Shown: positions 33,238 through 44,563, counted from the first letter of the stretch. The stretch: DNA of 64,000 bases from Roseibacillus sp. (GCA_022448985.1 JAKVCR010000016.1:98633-162632), one strand, 5' to 3'. Numbers and translations are program-made. Notes: a model not told the origin generated them from the letters alone.

Positions 33238-34434
33238 ATGTCCTGTTCCTGGCTTTCAATTTTTGCCCTGGTCGCATTTTGCGTCTTCCCGTCCTGCTCT
33301 CCCCCACGGGTCGATCCCGCCCGGGCACGCGCAGTCAGTTCGGGTAATCCGCCCGGCACCTTTGCTACGCTCTGGCCCCGTCGACTACCCCCCGGCACTC
33401 CCTCCTACCACGTGAAGCAGGGCGCGCCGCCGGTGGACGAGGGCACCTTCAAAAGTTGCCGGATTTTCAAGGCCGGGGCGGTCAAGGACGGAGTGGCTCT
33501 CTTCGTGGCCAGTAGGCGACAGTTTCCCATCGAGGAAAGCGAGGAGCCCTTTACCCTTACGGTTGCCGATGCCGGGAAAGACCGGGTCCTGGAGATCCAG
33601 ACCGCGGACCACCGCGTAACCCTCGCGGTGGCGCGCCGCGCCAAGTCAGATCGCCCCCGGGGACTGGTGATCTATCTCGCAAGCATCATGCTCATTTCCG
33701 ATGAGGAGAAGGCCTTCATCCGCCAACTTCAAAAACGGGGCTGGAACGTAATCGCCATCACCCCCTCCATTGATCTCTTCGCCAAGGATCGCTGGGACCA
33801 GGAATGGGATCTCTCCCAGCTCAATCAATACGCCAGCCTGATGGCCTACGAGATCGACAACCATCTTGTCGAAACCGCCTATGCGACGGAGGCGGTGCTG
33901 GCCTACCTGCACCAAAAAAACCCTTCCTGGGTGCGCGGGCCCCATGTCGTGATAGGAGCCAGCGCCGGGGCCCTCGCCGCTCCTGTTCTCATCAAGCGTC
34001 TGGAGGGCGTCGACGCAGCCGTCTACGTCGGCGGGGGCGCTAATGTCCCGGAGATTGCGCTGGAATCGTCCATCCGGATCTATCGCCCGAAAATCCTGAT
34101 GAGTGAAAAGGGCTCCCCCACCCGGCACAGGGCCAGTCGGGAAAACGCTATTCAACGGCTCAAGGAGCTTGCCCTCCAGCGCTCACAAATCGATCCGCTC
34201 AAAATAGCGCCCACTCTGCCGCCGGTTCCCACCCTGATGTTGAGCGGCGAACTGGATCGCATCGTCCCCGCCCACACCGGAGATCTCCTCTACAATGCCC
34301 TCGGCCGTCCCGAGCGCTGGCGCTATCCGGCTGGGCACATCGCCCTCTTCCTCGGCTTGCCCCTCCAGGCCAATCGCGTGATCGACTGGATTGAGGCTGT
34401 GGTCGCGCGCACTCCGGGAATCGCGCGCAATTGA
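33238..34434 (+). CDS. Alpha/beta-hydrolase-fold lipoprotein (DUF3530-like)
   Basis: The start is the ATG at 33238 (MSCSWLSIFALVAFCVFPSCS), giving a lipoprotein signal with lipobox FPSC (Cys20). The ~398-residue protein has an alpha/beta-hydrolase fold with the nucleophile in HVVIGASAGALAAP, a late acidic residue in LSGELDRIVP and the histidine in AGHIALFL. Its closest known type is the DUF3530 family of unknown substrate, but the assignment is tentative. It is anchored to the envelope. It follows the sulfatase gene by about 105 bases and precedes a secreted YWTD protein gene, all on one strand. Confidence 0.75.
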   Translation: MSCSWLSIFALVAFCVFPSCSPPRVDPARARAVSSGNPPGTFATLWPRRLPPGTPSYHVKQGAPPVDEGTFKSCRIFKAGAVKDGVALFVASRRQFPIEESEEPFTLTVADAGKDRVLEIQTADHRVTLAVARRAKSDRPRGLVIYLASIMLISDEEKAFIRQLQKRGWNVIAITPSIDLFAKDRWDQEWDLSQLNQYASLMAYEIDNHLVETAYATEAVLAYLHQKNPSWVRGPHVVIGASAGALAAPVLIKRLEGVDAAVYVGGGANVPEIALESSIRIYRPKILMSEKGSPTRHRASRENAIQRLKELALQRSQIDPLKIAPTLPPVPTLMLSGELDRIVPAHTGDLLYNALGRPERWRYPAGHIALFLGLPLQANRVIDWIEAVVARTPGIARN

Positions 34435-34506
34435 ACCGCCCCGATCCAGCCTTCCCTTCCCGCTTAACCCCGGCCAGGATTGGCGATCCTGGTTCCTCTC
34501 GGATTC

Positions 34507-35769
34507 ATGTCCTTCCGTCTGATCATCACGGCTAGCATCTGCATTCTGGCATTCGTGCAGTTTGCCGCGGCAGGCAAGATGCTCTTTACCGACCGCGGCT
34601 CCAGAATTGTCCGGATTGCCAACCTTGATGGGTCCGGTTTGCAGACTCTCATCCCCTCCGCAGGTTCAAACATCCGGGGCATCGCTATCGACGTCCCCGG
34701 TGATGATCTGTTCTATGCCGACAACGGTGCCGACATCATTTACCGGGCCCGTCTGGACGGTTCCGGACGAGAGGCGATCGTAAGTACTGACCTCGGCTTC
34801 CCCGCCGACCTCGCCCTCGACCAGGCCGCCGGGAAACTTTACTGGTGCGATCGCAACAACAACCGCATCGAACGCGCCAACTATGATGGCAGTAATCGTG
34901 AGACCCTGGTTTCCACCACCCGGCCTTATTACCTTGATCTCGATCGGCTACATCAAAAAATCTACTGGGGGGACTTCTCGGGAGGAAACATCTTCCGGGC
35001 GGACCTTCCCGATGCGACGAATATCGAGACCGTCGTCAGCGGCCTTGTCCAGACGCGTGGGGTCAAGGTTGATCCCGCCGGGGGCTACCTCTACTGGTGT
35101 GATCGCAACGCCCACAAGATACAACGCCGACATATCAACAACGGCCCGATCGAGGACCTTTACACCGGCCTGGACACGCCGCACGGCATGACCCTGGACA
35201 TCCCCGCAGGCAAGGTCTACTGGGTCGATACCGGCACTAACAACGTGACTGCCAGCAGGGGAGCCATGGCCGTAAACCGCGGCGACATGAACGGAGCAGG
35301 CCCGCATGAGGTAATCGCCAACGTCAATCAGCCATGGGATATCACCCTTGATACCCGTGTTGCCACTTATCCTGAGTGGATCCAGCGACGCTTCCTGAAG
35401 AATGGGCCCGCCTCCCTCTCCGATCCGACCGCCGACCCCGACCGGGACCAGCAAAAAAACCTGCTGGAGTATTTCGCCGGGCTCAATCCACTGGTCGCCG
35501 AAACCCTGCCGATGACAAATCACGCATGGTCAAATGGGACCCTGCTCTTCACTCACCCCCGGAGGCGGTCCCCGGTCACTGACATCCTCGCTACTGTCGA
35601 GATTTCAACCGACCTCGAAACCTGGAACTCGGGTGCCGCCTTCACGGACATCCTTGAAACAAATCCCGGCAATGATGGCGTGACTGTTGTCCATGCGGTA
35701 AACCACGAGACTATCAAGGCATCCAGGAGCCTCTTCATGCGCCTGAAGGTTGAATTCGCGACCCCATGA
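34507..35769 (+). CDS. Secreted YWTD-repeat beta-propeller protein
   Basis: I chose the ATG at 34507 (MSFRLIITASICILAFVQF), which provides the signal peptide. The first ~275 residues form an LDL-receptor-YWTD-like six-bladed propeller, with repeats such as LYWCDRNNNRIERANYDGS, KIYWGDFSGGNIFRADL and YLYWCDRNAHKIQRR. A short calcium-binding, dockerin-like segment follows (DPTADPDRDQQKNLLEYFAGLNP), then a C-terminal domain with VEISTDLETWNSG typical of exported verrucomicrobial proteins. Probably extracellular; the ligand is unknown. It is convergent with an esterase gene 24 bases away. Confidence 0.87.
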   Translation: MSFRLIITASICILAFVQFAAAGKMLFTDRGSRIVRIANLDGSGLQTLIPSAGSNIRGIAIDVPGDDLFYADNGADIIYRARLDGSGREAIVSTDLGFPADLALDQAAGKLYWCDRNNNRIERANYDGSNRETLVSTTRPYYLDLDRLHQKIYWGDFSGGNIFRADLPDATNIETVVSGLVQTRGVKVDPAGGYLYWCDRNAHKIQRRHINNGPIEDLYTGLDTPHGMTLDIPAGKVYWVDTGTNNVTASRGAMAVNRGDMNGAGPHEVIANVNQPWDITLDTRVATYPEWIQRRFLKNGPASLSDPTADPDRDQQKNLLEYFAGLNPLVAETLPMTNHAWSNGTLLFTHPRRRSPVTDILATVEISTDLETWNSGAAFTDILETNPGNDGVTVVHAVNHETIKASRSLFMRLKVEFATP

Positions 35770-35792
35770 TCCGGGGGCACTGCCTCGCGCCC

Positions 35793-36641
35793 TCAGCGAG
35801 CACCTTTCTTCAGGTAATTCAGCCCCTCGAGGAAGTTTTCCGTGCTCGCGAGGGTCTCCCAGTAGTTCTCGTTATCTCCCCGCGCATTGAAAAATCCATG
35901 TTTCTGTCCCTGGGAGATGATCAGCTCACACGGACGCTTCTTTTCCTTCATCCGTGCCGCGAAAAGCTTGTGGCCGGTGACCGGAGTTGTGGTGTCCGCC
36001 GATCCGACCAGGATCAGGGTCGGGGCAGTCTTGCCATGCACGTGTTCTACCGGGGAAAGTTCGCGGTAGCGCTCCTTCAGTTTGTCATGGCCGTAGCCCT
36101 TCGGCGACGTATCGATGACAGGATTGAAGAGGACCATGGCGGAGGGAATGAATACGGGCTCGCCTTCCTTTAGGTCATCATGGCCGGCAACCAGGCCGCA
36201 GCAGGCCGCAAGATGACCCCCGGCCGAGCCCCCCGCGGATACGATCCTCCTCGGGTCAATCCCCTGGCCCCCTGCATTCCGCCAGATCCAGCGGAGGGCC
36301 GTCTTGGCATCCGCCACCGCTTCAAAGGGGGAAGTCTTATGCCGGCTGCGCACCCGGTAATCCGCACAATAGGCAACCATTCCGCGCGATGCGAGCCGGG
36401 TGGCTTGGGGATGGAATTGCCTGGTCGATCCGCCCACCCAGCCGCCGCCGAAGAAAAAGACGATGGAGGGCCGCTTGTCATCGGCCTTCCACCCCGCTGG
36501 TCGGAAGATCTCGAGCTTGAGCTCGGCCTGTTCGGTTTTTCGGTAGGTCACCACCTCATCCGGTTTCCGGACTTCCGGCTTGGGAGCTCCCAGAGCAATC
36601 GAACAGGGAGCCAGAAGAGAAATGGTCAGGAGCGCGCGCAT
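35793..36641 (-). CDS. Secreted alpha/beta-hydrolase (esterase/lipase, BD-FAE-like)
   Basis: The start is the ATG at 36641, which gives a signal peptide (MRALLTISLLAPCSIALGAP). The ~282-residue protein has the HSL/BD-FAE motif FFFGGGWVGGST for the oxyanion hole, the nucleophile in SAGGSAGGHLAA, the acidic residue in LVGSADTTTPVTG and the histidine in GQKHGFFN. It is a periplasmic or secreted carboxylesterase, plausibly removing acetyl or feruloyl groups from polysaccharides in keeping with the sulfatase and the second esterase nearby. The catalytic residues are intact. It is divergent from the hypothetical gene at 36731. Confidence 0.88.
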   Translation of the reverse strand: MRALLTISLLAPCSIALGAPKPEVRKPDEVVTYRKTEQAELKLEIFRPAGWKADDKRPSIVFFFGGGWVGGSTRQFHPQATRLASRGMVAYCADYRVRSRHKTSPFEAVADAKTALRWIWRNAGGQGIDPRRIVSAGGSAGGHLAACCGLVAGHDDLKEGEPVFIPSAMVLFNPVIDTSPKGYGHDKLKERYRELSPVEHVHGKTAPTLILVGSADTTTPVTGHKLFAARMKEKKRPCELIISQGQKHGFFNARGDNENYWETLASTENFLEGLNYLKKGAR

Positions 36642-36730
36642 GTGGCATTCTCCCCCCACCACCCGCGAAGGAGCGAGAAAAAGATGTCGCTCCCGCCCTG
36701 GCCGCCTCCCCATATTTCTGAATCACCAGC

Positions 36731-37321
36731 ATGACCCGGCGCAGTCTCGGTTTCATTTTCCTCGGCCTCGGCCTGGCCTCCCTCGCAGGAGGTCTTCTCC
36801 TCTTCTTCTCCGGCATCTTCACGTTGGATCAGTCCCTGAACCCTGTTGCCCGAATCACCTCCCCGGGAGAGGTTCCGGTCACGATTGACGAGGCCGGGGT
36901 CTACACCCTCTGGAGTGACAAGAAGGTCCAGGCCGGGGCGTCGTCGCTCGAGTTCTGGGAAATGGTGCCGATCGGCATGAGCTTTTCCCTCATCCGGGTT
37001 TCTGACCGGAAGGAATTTCCCGCCCGCTTGGCGGAACGCTCCCCAGCCACGGTCTCAACCCCGGACCGTCAGTCCTTCGCGATCGGGACCTTCGAACCTG
37101 ACATGGGAGGGCCCTATCTCCTGAAGGCGGCCGACTCCTTGGGCAAGAACCAAGAATTCTCGCTCACCAAGGGGAGACTCACTCGTAACATCACCCAGTT
37201 CGGCCTGCACTTGATTCTCACCTGTCTCCTCGGGTTTTTCGGAGTGGTGTTACTCGCCCTTGGGCTGGTCTTTCTCCTACTGAAACGGAATGCCTCGCCC
37301 CTCGCGCCACCCGCAGCCTGA
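36731..37321 (+). CDS. Membrane protein with two terminal TM helices (hypothetical)
   Basis: I do not recognise this 196-residue protein. It has one transmembrane helix at the N-terminus (about residues 7-31), a beta-rich extracytoplasmic domain of about 120 residues (ITSPGEVPVTIDEAGVYTLW, YLLKAADS) and a second helix near the C-terminus (about 157-185). It starts about 90 bases from the divergent esterase gene and its stop is 10 bases before the HAD gene, so the two could be cotranscribed. The topology is consistent with a small envelope sensor or transporter accessory. Confidence 0.75.
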   Translation: MTRRSLGFIFLGLGLASLAGGLLLFFSGIFTLDQSLNPVARITSPGEVPVTIDEAGVYTLWSDKKVQAGASSLEFWEMVPIGMSFSLIRVSDRKEFPARLAERSPATVSTPDRQSFAIGTFEPDMGGPYLLKAADSLGKNQEFSLTKGRLTRNITQFGLHLILTCLLGFFGVVLLALGLVFLLLKRNASPLAPPAA

Positions 37322-37331
37322 TACTATTTAC

Positions 37332-38006
37332 ATGCCCTCTCCCCTTCGCGCCCTGCTCTTCGATTTTGATGGCCTGATCGTCGACACCGAGTGGCCTATC
37401 TACCAGGCCTGGCGCCAGACGTTCCATGACCATGGTCATTCTCTTCCGCTGGAAACCTTCAACCAGTGTATCGGCACAAACTTTGACACCTGGTCGCCAA
37501 AAACCCATCTCGAGGAACTGACCGGGAGCCGCATCGACTGGGAGCCCCTGGATGGCGCCCGGCAGGCCTCCATTGAAAAGGACCTCGAAGGGGCTGCTGC
37601 CATGCCAGGAATCCCCGAAGCGGTCTGTGCCGGCAAGGAAGCCGGGCTCAAACTTGGTGTCGTTTCGAGTTCCTCCCATCGTTGGGTTGACGGCTGGCTC
37701 GAGAAAATCGGTCTTTCCGAGCAATTTGACCTTACCGTTTGCCGGGACGATGCCCCGCAAATCAAGCCTGCTCCCGACCTCTACCTTGAAGCCGCTCGCC
37801 TGCTCATGCTCGAGCCCGCAAGTTGCCTCGTGGTGGAGGATTCCGTCAACGGCATCAAGGCCGCCAAGGCCGCGGGCATGCCCAATGTTGCCATCCCTAA
37901 CCGGGTGACCTCCTGCTGCGACTTCTCCCTCGCCAGCCACGTGCTGGCCAGTGCCCATGACTTGCCCGGACTCATCGCAAACCTTCCCGCAGAACCCGCG
38001 GAGTAA
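37332..38006 (+). CDS. HAD-superfamily phosphatase (beta-phosphoglucomutase-like)
   Basis: I chose the ATG at 37332 (MPSPLRALLFDFDGLIVDTE); the track start at 37290 overlaps the previous gene and adds a meaningless N-terminus. The 224-residue protein has HAD motif I LFDFDGLIVDTE, motif II in LGVVSSSSHRWVDGW and motifs III/IV in KPAPDLYLEAARLL and LVVEDSVNGIKAAKAAGM. It belongs to the beta-phosphoglucomutase/phosphoglycolate phosphatase group with an inserted cap domain. The substrate is unknown. It ends about 20 bases from the convergent NlpC/P60 gene. Confidence 0.9.
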   Translation: MPSPLRALLFDFDGLIVDTEWPIYQAWRQTFHDHGHSLPLETFNQCIGTNFDTWSPKTHLEELTGSRIDWEPLDGARQASIEKDLEGAAAMPGIPEAVCAGKEAGLKLGVVSSSSHRWVDGWLEKIGLSEQFDLTVCRDDAPQIKPAPDLYLEAARLLMLEPASCLVVEDSVNGIKAAKAAGMPNVAIPNRVTSCCDFSLASHVLASAHDLPGLIANLPAEPAE

Positions 38007-38026
38007 TTGCCACCCCGGAGCAAGGG

Positions 38027-38539
38027 CTAAAGCCCGGGCGGATGACGCACCACATGTCCCCTCGTAGAACGCGGGAGCGGTCGCCAACGCGGACCATCCT
38101 GACGGTAGCGCCCGTAGGTATCAAAGCGTAAGCCCGCGATGACCAGAAACACGTGCCCATTGCGGACGTAGACTGTGATCCACTTCCCGTAACCACGCTT
38201 CCCGTAAAAGAAGAAGCCCCTTGAAGGCATCTGGTCTTCCATGAGCCCGGCGCTGCGAAGGACGTAGGATACTGCCCCGGAGCAATCGTAGCCGCTATCA
38301 TTAAGCCGGGCGTGCCCTCCACCCCACTTATAGGGCAACCCCTGAATGCGGTTGGCCGCTGCAATGGCATCTTTAACCGGCAGAGGAGCATTGCGAGGCG
38401 CGACCGCCCGGCCGTTGACGAGGATCGCATTATTGGGATCGGCCTTGTAGGCAACCGCGTAGCCAGCCCGGCCCTGGCGGGAGCACGACGACAGGCAAAG
38501 CGCGAAGGTGAGCGCGAAAAATACGAGGGACGACCTCAT
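38027..38539 (-). CDS. NlpC/P60-like cell-wall hydrolase lipoprotein
   Basis: I chose the start at 38539 (MRSSLVFFALTFALCLSSCS), a lipoprotein signal with lipobox LSSC (Cys19); the 47 preceding residues in the track ORF look like read-through of non-coding DNA. The ~170-residue protein has an NlpC/P60 core: GLPYKWGGGH, then the catalytic cysteine in SGYDCSGAVSYVLRSAGL and the histidine in NGHVFLVIAGLRF. The family cleaves peptide stems of peptidoglycan. The third polar residue of the triad is less clear, so activity is not certain. The gene is about 145 bases downstream of rdgB on the same strand. Confidence 0.85.
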   Translation of the reverse strand: MRSSLVFFALTFALCLSSCSRQGRAGYAVAYKADPNNAILVNGRAVAPRNAPLPVKDAIAAANRIQGLPYKWGGGHARLNDSGYDCSGAVSYVLRSAGLMEDQMPSRGFFFYGKRGYGKWITVYVRNGHVFLVIAGLRFDTYGRYRQDGPRWRPLPRSTRGHVVRHPPGL

Positions 38540-38686
38540 TAATTTAATGCGTAAAGGGTGAACGTAAAGCATCCTAATATTAAGGGCCGGGGCTGTCGAT
38601 CTCTTTTGGCAACGTTGGGCCGCAGAGATTGGGCGGGGGAATTGACCCCTCCCGAAGGCCTGCCAGCAATGAACACGCACGACCTT

Positions 38687-39277
38687 TCACTCTGTCCCGT
38701 GCAACCAGTCGACCAGTTTTTCCATGGCGCACGCCCGGTGGCTGAGTCCGTTCTTGATCCCGGGCCCAAGCTCCGCAAATGACTCCGTGTAGCCCTCCGG
38801 CACAAAGAGCGGATCATAACCAAAGCCCCCGGTTCCCGCGGCCTGCTCAAGAATCCTTCCTTCCACGCTGCCCTCAAAGTCCCCGAGGACAACACCGGCC
38901 CGGGCCACCACCATTACACATCGAAAGCGTGCTGTCCGTTTCTCCATGGGAACCCCATGGAGTGCGGCGAGTAATTTATCGTTGTTTGCACGGTCGTCGG
39001 CCTCCGGTCCCGCATAACGGGCCGAATAAACCCCCGGCGCACCCTGCAAGGCATCGACTTCCAAGCCGGAATCATCCGCCAGGATAAGCGCCTCACTCAC
39101 GTTGCTTATAGCAACCGCCTTGAGCGTCGAATTCTCAACAAATGTCGACCCGGTCTCTTCCACCTCCGGAGCACCGGGAGCCTCGGAAAGATCGACGACT
39201 TGGTAAGAGTCCCCGAGAATGGAGCTGATCTCCTTGGTCTTGTGCATATTCCGGGTCGCTATCAGCAATCGCCTCAT
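38687..39277 (-). CDS. rdgB: XTP/dITP diphosphatase (RdgB/HAM1)
   Basis: I chose the ATG at 39277 (MRRLLIATRNMHKTKEI), where the family begins; a good ribosome-binding motif (GGGAGG) lies about 9 bases upstream, unlike most starts here. The 196-residue enzyme hydrolyses non-canonical purine triphosphates to keep them out of DNA. Landmarks are LIATRNMHKTKEIS, ETGSTFVENSTLKA, LADDSGLEVDALQGAPGVYSARYAG and GTGGFGYDPLFVPEGYTESFAEL, all typical. It is complete. The region upstream (39278-39696) is gene-free and contains the structured segment described separately. Confidence 0.95.
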   Translation of the reverse strand: MRRLLIATRNMHKTKEISSILGDSYQVVDLSEAPGAPEVEETGSTFVENSTLKAVAISNVSEALILADDSGLEVDALQGAPGVYSARYAGPEADDRANNDKLLAALHGVPMEKRTARFRCVMVVARAGVVLGDFEGSVEGRILEQAAGTGGFGYDPLFVPEGYTESFAELGPGIKNGLSHRACAMEKLVDWLHGTE

Positions 39278-39480
39278 TCCCTGATCCTCCCTACACCAAT
39301 TTGATAATAAAATCCGAAAATGCAGGGATGACTCCCGTGATTTCATCCCGGGGCGGCGACAATTCCAATTGCTTCCCCAGCTCCGTTTTCATGCGCGCAA
39401 AGCCGCCGCCCACTGTCCGACAAAATAATGGAGGATTTCACTCGCGCGCTAACTGCCTCCGCCTCAATGTTGTATAAATA
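39278..39480. other. Left part of gene-free stretch upstream of rdgB and the serine hydrolase
   Basis: Bases 39278-39696 contain no convincing gene. The minus-strand ORFs 39343-39654 and 39464-39691 are Arg/Ser-rich and antisense to the structured leader, so I did not call them. The left end presumably contains the rdgB promoter; AT-rich bases TATTAT lie upstream of its GGGAGG motif, but no good -35 is present. A TATAAA element at 39473-39478 on the + strand sits right before the structured segment. Confidence 0.4.
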
Positions 39481-39619
39481 GGCCTCGGCGGTTTTTTCGC
39501 GATAGCGCAAGAAGAGCGCCTTGGAGCAGAGGAAAAACAGTTCTTCGCTCCTTTCTTTCAGGAAGGAGTGACAGAGGCCCCGTCGTGGCTCCGGTGCTGC
39601 CGCGACGGGGTTCTGTTTT
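39481..39619 (+). ncRNA. Candidate structured leader RNA or small RNA ending in an intrinsic terminator
   Basis: By eye this segment folds densely on the + strand. GGCCTC (39481-39486) can close with GAGGCC (39574-39579). Inside, a long hairpin spans about 39487-39521 (GGCG...CGCC with a CGC-GATA-GCG tip), a second uses GGAGC (39523) with GCTCC (39547), and a rival hairpin pairs CTCCTTTCT (39548-39556) with AGGAAGGAG (39560-39568). The 3' end is a strong terminator. Alternative pairings sharing the same bases are the hallmark of an attenuator or riboswitch for the serine hydrolase gene at 39697, but it might be an independent small RNA. No known riboswitch consensus was recognised. Confidence 0.35.
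39578..39619 (+). terminator. Intrinsic terminator within the leader of the serine hydrolase gene
   Basis: A 12-bp stem (CCCCGTCGTGGC with GCCGCGACGGGG, one G-T pair) and a 9-base loop are followed by TTCTGTTTT. It lies about 80 bases before the ATG at 39697, with no + strand gene upstream, so it is either an attenuator or the end of a small RNA. Its first bases overlap the GAGGCC arm of the putative closing stem. Confidence 0.75.
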
Positions 39620-39696
39620 GAGCCCGTAGGACCTGGCAGACAAAGCCCCCGCAAGGCTGCTTGCCTTGTTCGTCACCATCACAGACAACACCTGTT

Positions 39697-40953
39697 ATGA
39701 AGCCTCTTGCCGCTATCCTCCTTTGGACGGTTGCCCCTGCCCTTTCTCTGGCGGAACAGCCCCGTCTCATACGGGAGCTCCCCCTGGCAAAACCTGCCGC
39801 CGTCGGCATGTCGCGCGCCAAGCTCGAATTAGTTGACGAGAAGGTAACCGAGTTGATTGCCCGGAAACGCCTGGCCGGTGCTGTCGTCGTCATTACCCGT
39901 AGAGGCAAGCTGGTCTACAACAAGAGCTTCGGGCTCCGGGACATTGAGAACAGTAAGCCCATGGAGCCCGATACGATCTTCCGGATCTTTTCCATGACGA
40001 AGGCCATTACCTCGGCAGCTGCCATGATGCTTGTCGACGAAGGGAAACTTCGCATCGAGGACCCTGTTTCCAGCCACCTCCCGGCATTCAAGAAGGCCCG
40101 GGTCTGGAAGAACGGAAAAGCCATTACCCCTAACAATCCTCCCACCGTCAAAGACCTGCTCTGCCACACCGCAGGATATTCCTACGGATTCACGGGCATC
40201 CCGGAAATCGACAAGCTCCACCGCCAGGCGGTCCCCCTCGTGGAAGGGGAGCTTCTCACCGATTTCTGCGCAGGCATGGCAAATGTTCCGATGGCATTTG
40301 AGCCGGGCGAAGGGTGGCTCTACGGGATCTCCACCGATCTCCTTGGCGCAGTAGTCGAGCATGCATCCGGAATGCCTCTCGCCCGGTTTTTCCAGGAACG
40401 CATTTTCGAGCCACTTGGGATGATCGATACCGCTTTCGTCATCCCCGAGGCCAAACGGGGCCGGATGGCGGTAGTCTATCGCGTGGACAAGAAGGGCGCG
40501 TTGACCAGGAACGACCGCAACCTGTTCAGCTACAGCTCCAAGACGAAAATGCGATCGGGTGGTGGTGGGCTGGCCTCTACCATCGGCGACTACACCCGGT
40601 TCCTGCAGATGATCGCCAATGGTGGCGAATTGCACGGGCAACGGTTTCTGAAGAAGAAAACGGTGGCCGAGATGACCCGCAATCACCTCACGGGGCCTGC
40701 AATGCCCATCCGTTTTCCCAACAACATCCGTCATGGCACAGGCTTCGGGCTTGGTTTCTGCGTAAAAGTCGCCCAGACAGACTGGAACAAGGCCGGGCGC
40801 CTGGACGAATACGGCTGGGGTGGCATGTTGAGCACCCATTTCTGGATTTCCCCCCGTGATGAGCTCGTGGTCGTCACCATGGAGCAGACCCTCCCCTTTG
40901 ATTTCATGCTTGAGGACGCCATCAAGCCCCTGATCTACGACGCGATCGAATAA
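39697..40953 (+). CDS. Serine hydrolase, class C beta-lactamase/EstB-like
   Basis: I chose the ATG at 39697, which gives a signal peptide (MKPLAAILLWTVAPALSLAEQ). The ~418-residue protein has the SxxK motif with the catalytic serine in FRIFSMTKAITSAAA, the second-motif tyrosine in GWLYGISTDLLGAVVE and a C-terminal WGGM in place of the KTG/HTG box. This pattern is that of the EstB-type esterases and related peptidases in the beta-lactamase fold rather than true beta-lactamases. It is secreted or periplasmic. Substrate is unknown. A structured, terminator-bearing leader precedes it and leuS follows on the same strand. Confidence 0.9.
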   Translation: MKPLAAILLWTVAPALSLAEQPRLIRELPLAKPAAVGMSRAKLELVDEKVTELIARKRLAGAVVVITRRGKLVYNKSFGLRDIENSKPMEPDTIFRIFSMTKAITSAAAMMLVDEGKLRIEDPVSSHLPAFKKARVWKNGKAITPNNPPTVKDLLCHTAGYSYGFTGIPEIDKLHRQAVPLVEGELLTDFCAGMANVPMAFEPGEGWLYGISTDLLGAVVEHASGMPLARFFQERIFEPLGMIDTAFVIPEAKRGRMAVVYRVDKKGALTRNDRNLFSYSSKTKMRSGGGGLASTIGDYTRFLQMIANGGELHGQRFLKKKTVAEMTRNHLTGPAMPIRFPNNIRHGTGFGLGFCVKVAQTDWNKAGRLDEYGWGGMLSTHFWISPRDELVVVTMEQTLPFDFMLEDAIKPLIYDAIE

Positions 40954-41064
40954 ATGCGTGGCGAACCGGGTGCGCTGACCCCGGAAACCCGGCCTGCCGG
41001 GCGCTTGCCCTGACCCGGGTTATCTGGCACCGTCCCGCCCCGTTTCGGGGTTACAGGACTTACG

Positions 41065-43614
<2,550 letters not shown>

Positions 43615-43663
43615 GGCGTTCTTTCGAGTTGGCGATCCGCCGCTCCGGCGCTACCTCTCAACC

Positions 43664-44563
43664 ATGCTTCGCGTCAACGGAGAGCTTATCGACCCCAACC
43701 TCCTTGAGGATGCCTTCGCCCGGATCAAGTCCGAGGCGGAAGCGCGCCTGCAGGTTTCCTGCTGCGAACGCGACCCCGAATTCATGACCCAGGCCGAAGA
43801 GGAGGTTATCGACTCCGTCCTGATTGCCCAGGAGGCCGAGACCCGCTTCCCGGAGCTTCCTGGCGATGAGATCAAGGCCCGATTCGAAAAAACCCTCCAA
43901 GACTATCGCAAGCATGGGGCAAGCTGGGACATGCTGGAAGCTCAACGTGAAAACCTTCTCGACGAGTGCGAAGCCAACCTGCGCATGGAGAAGTTCCTCG
44001 ATAGTGTGCTGGCCGGCAAGACCGATGTCAGTGAGGACGACCTCCAAACCTACTACCAGGCAAACCAGCGAGAATTCCGCACGGTGGCTGAAGTCCGCGT
44101 GCTGCACCTCATGAAGGCTCTTGAGAAGCACGAGGATCCCGTCCTCCTGCTGGAGGAGATGGGAGAACTCCGCGAGACCCTGGTCGAGGGGGCCGATTTC
44201 GAACAGATCGCCAAGGCCGAGACGGAAAAGGAGTCAGGCGAAATCGATCTCGGATGGATTACCTTCGACCGGCCCTCGAATCCGATCGAGTCCATCATGT
44301 TCACCATGCGACTGGACGAGGTAAGTCCTGTCGTCGCCTACGAACAGTCCTACCACATTCTCAAGGTCGCGGAGACCAAGCCCGCCACATTGCGCCCCTT
44401 CGATGAAGTGAGGGAAGATATCGCCCACCGGGTCGAGTTTGAAAAACGCCGCAACGCCCTGCGGGAGTTTGCATCCGGCCTGCGCGAAGACGCCACCGTG
44501 GAACGGGTCGATTTCAGTGGCGACGAGGAAGAACAGAACGAAGAAACAGCTGCCCCGAGCTGA
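43664..44563 (+). CDS. PpiC/parvulin-type peptidyl-prolyl isomerase without signal peptide
   Basis: I moved the start to the ATG at 43664 (MLRVNGELIDPNLLEDAF), because the track's TTG start at 43577 lies inside the leuS end and adds 29 residues in a different frame from leuS. The 299-residue protein has an N-terminal SurA/PrsA-like helical region (about 1-140) and one parvulin domain (about 143-245) with VAEVRVLHLMKAL, LVEGADFEQIAKAETE, IDLGWITFDR and the histidine in YEQSYHILKVAETKPA. No signal peptide or lipobox is visible, unusual for this architecture, so it may act in the cytoplasm. It ends 54 bases from the convergent esterase gene. Confidence 0.85.
   Translation: MLRVNGELIDPNLLEDAFARIKSEAEARLQVSCCERDPEFMTQAEEEVIDSVLIAQEAETRFPELPGDEIKARFEKTLQDYRKHGASWDMLEAQRENLLDECEANLRMEKFLDSVLAGKTDVSEDDLQTYYQANQREFRTVAEVRVLHLMKALEKHEDPVLLLEEMGELRETLVEGADFEQIAKAETEKESGEIDLGWITFDRPSNPIESIMFTMRLDEVSPVVAYEQSYHILKVAETKPATLRPFDEVREDIAHRVEFEKRRNALREFASGLREDATVERVDFSGDEEEQNEETAAPS

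Noticed and set aside
39343-39654. 103-residue - ORF in the gap upstream of the serine hydrolase
   Set aside because: Antisense to the structured leader, Arg/Ala-rich, no start or domain support.
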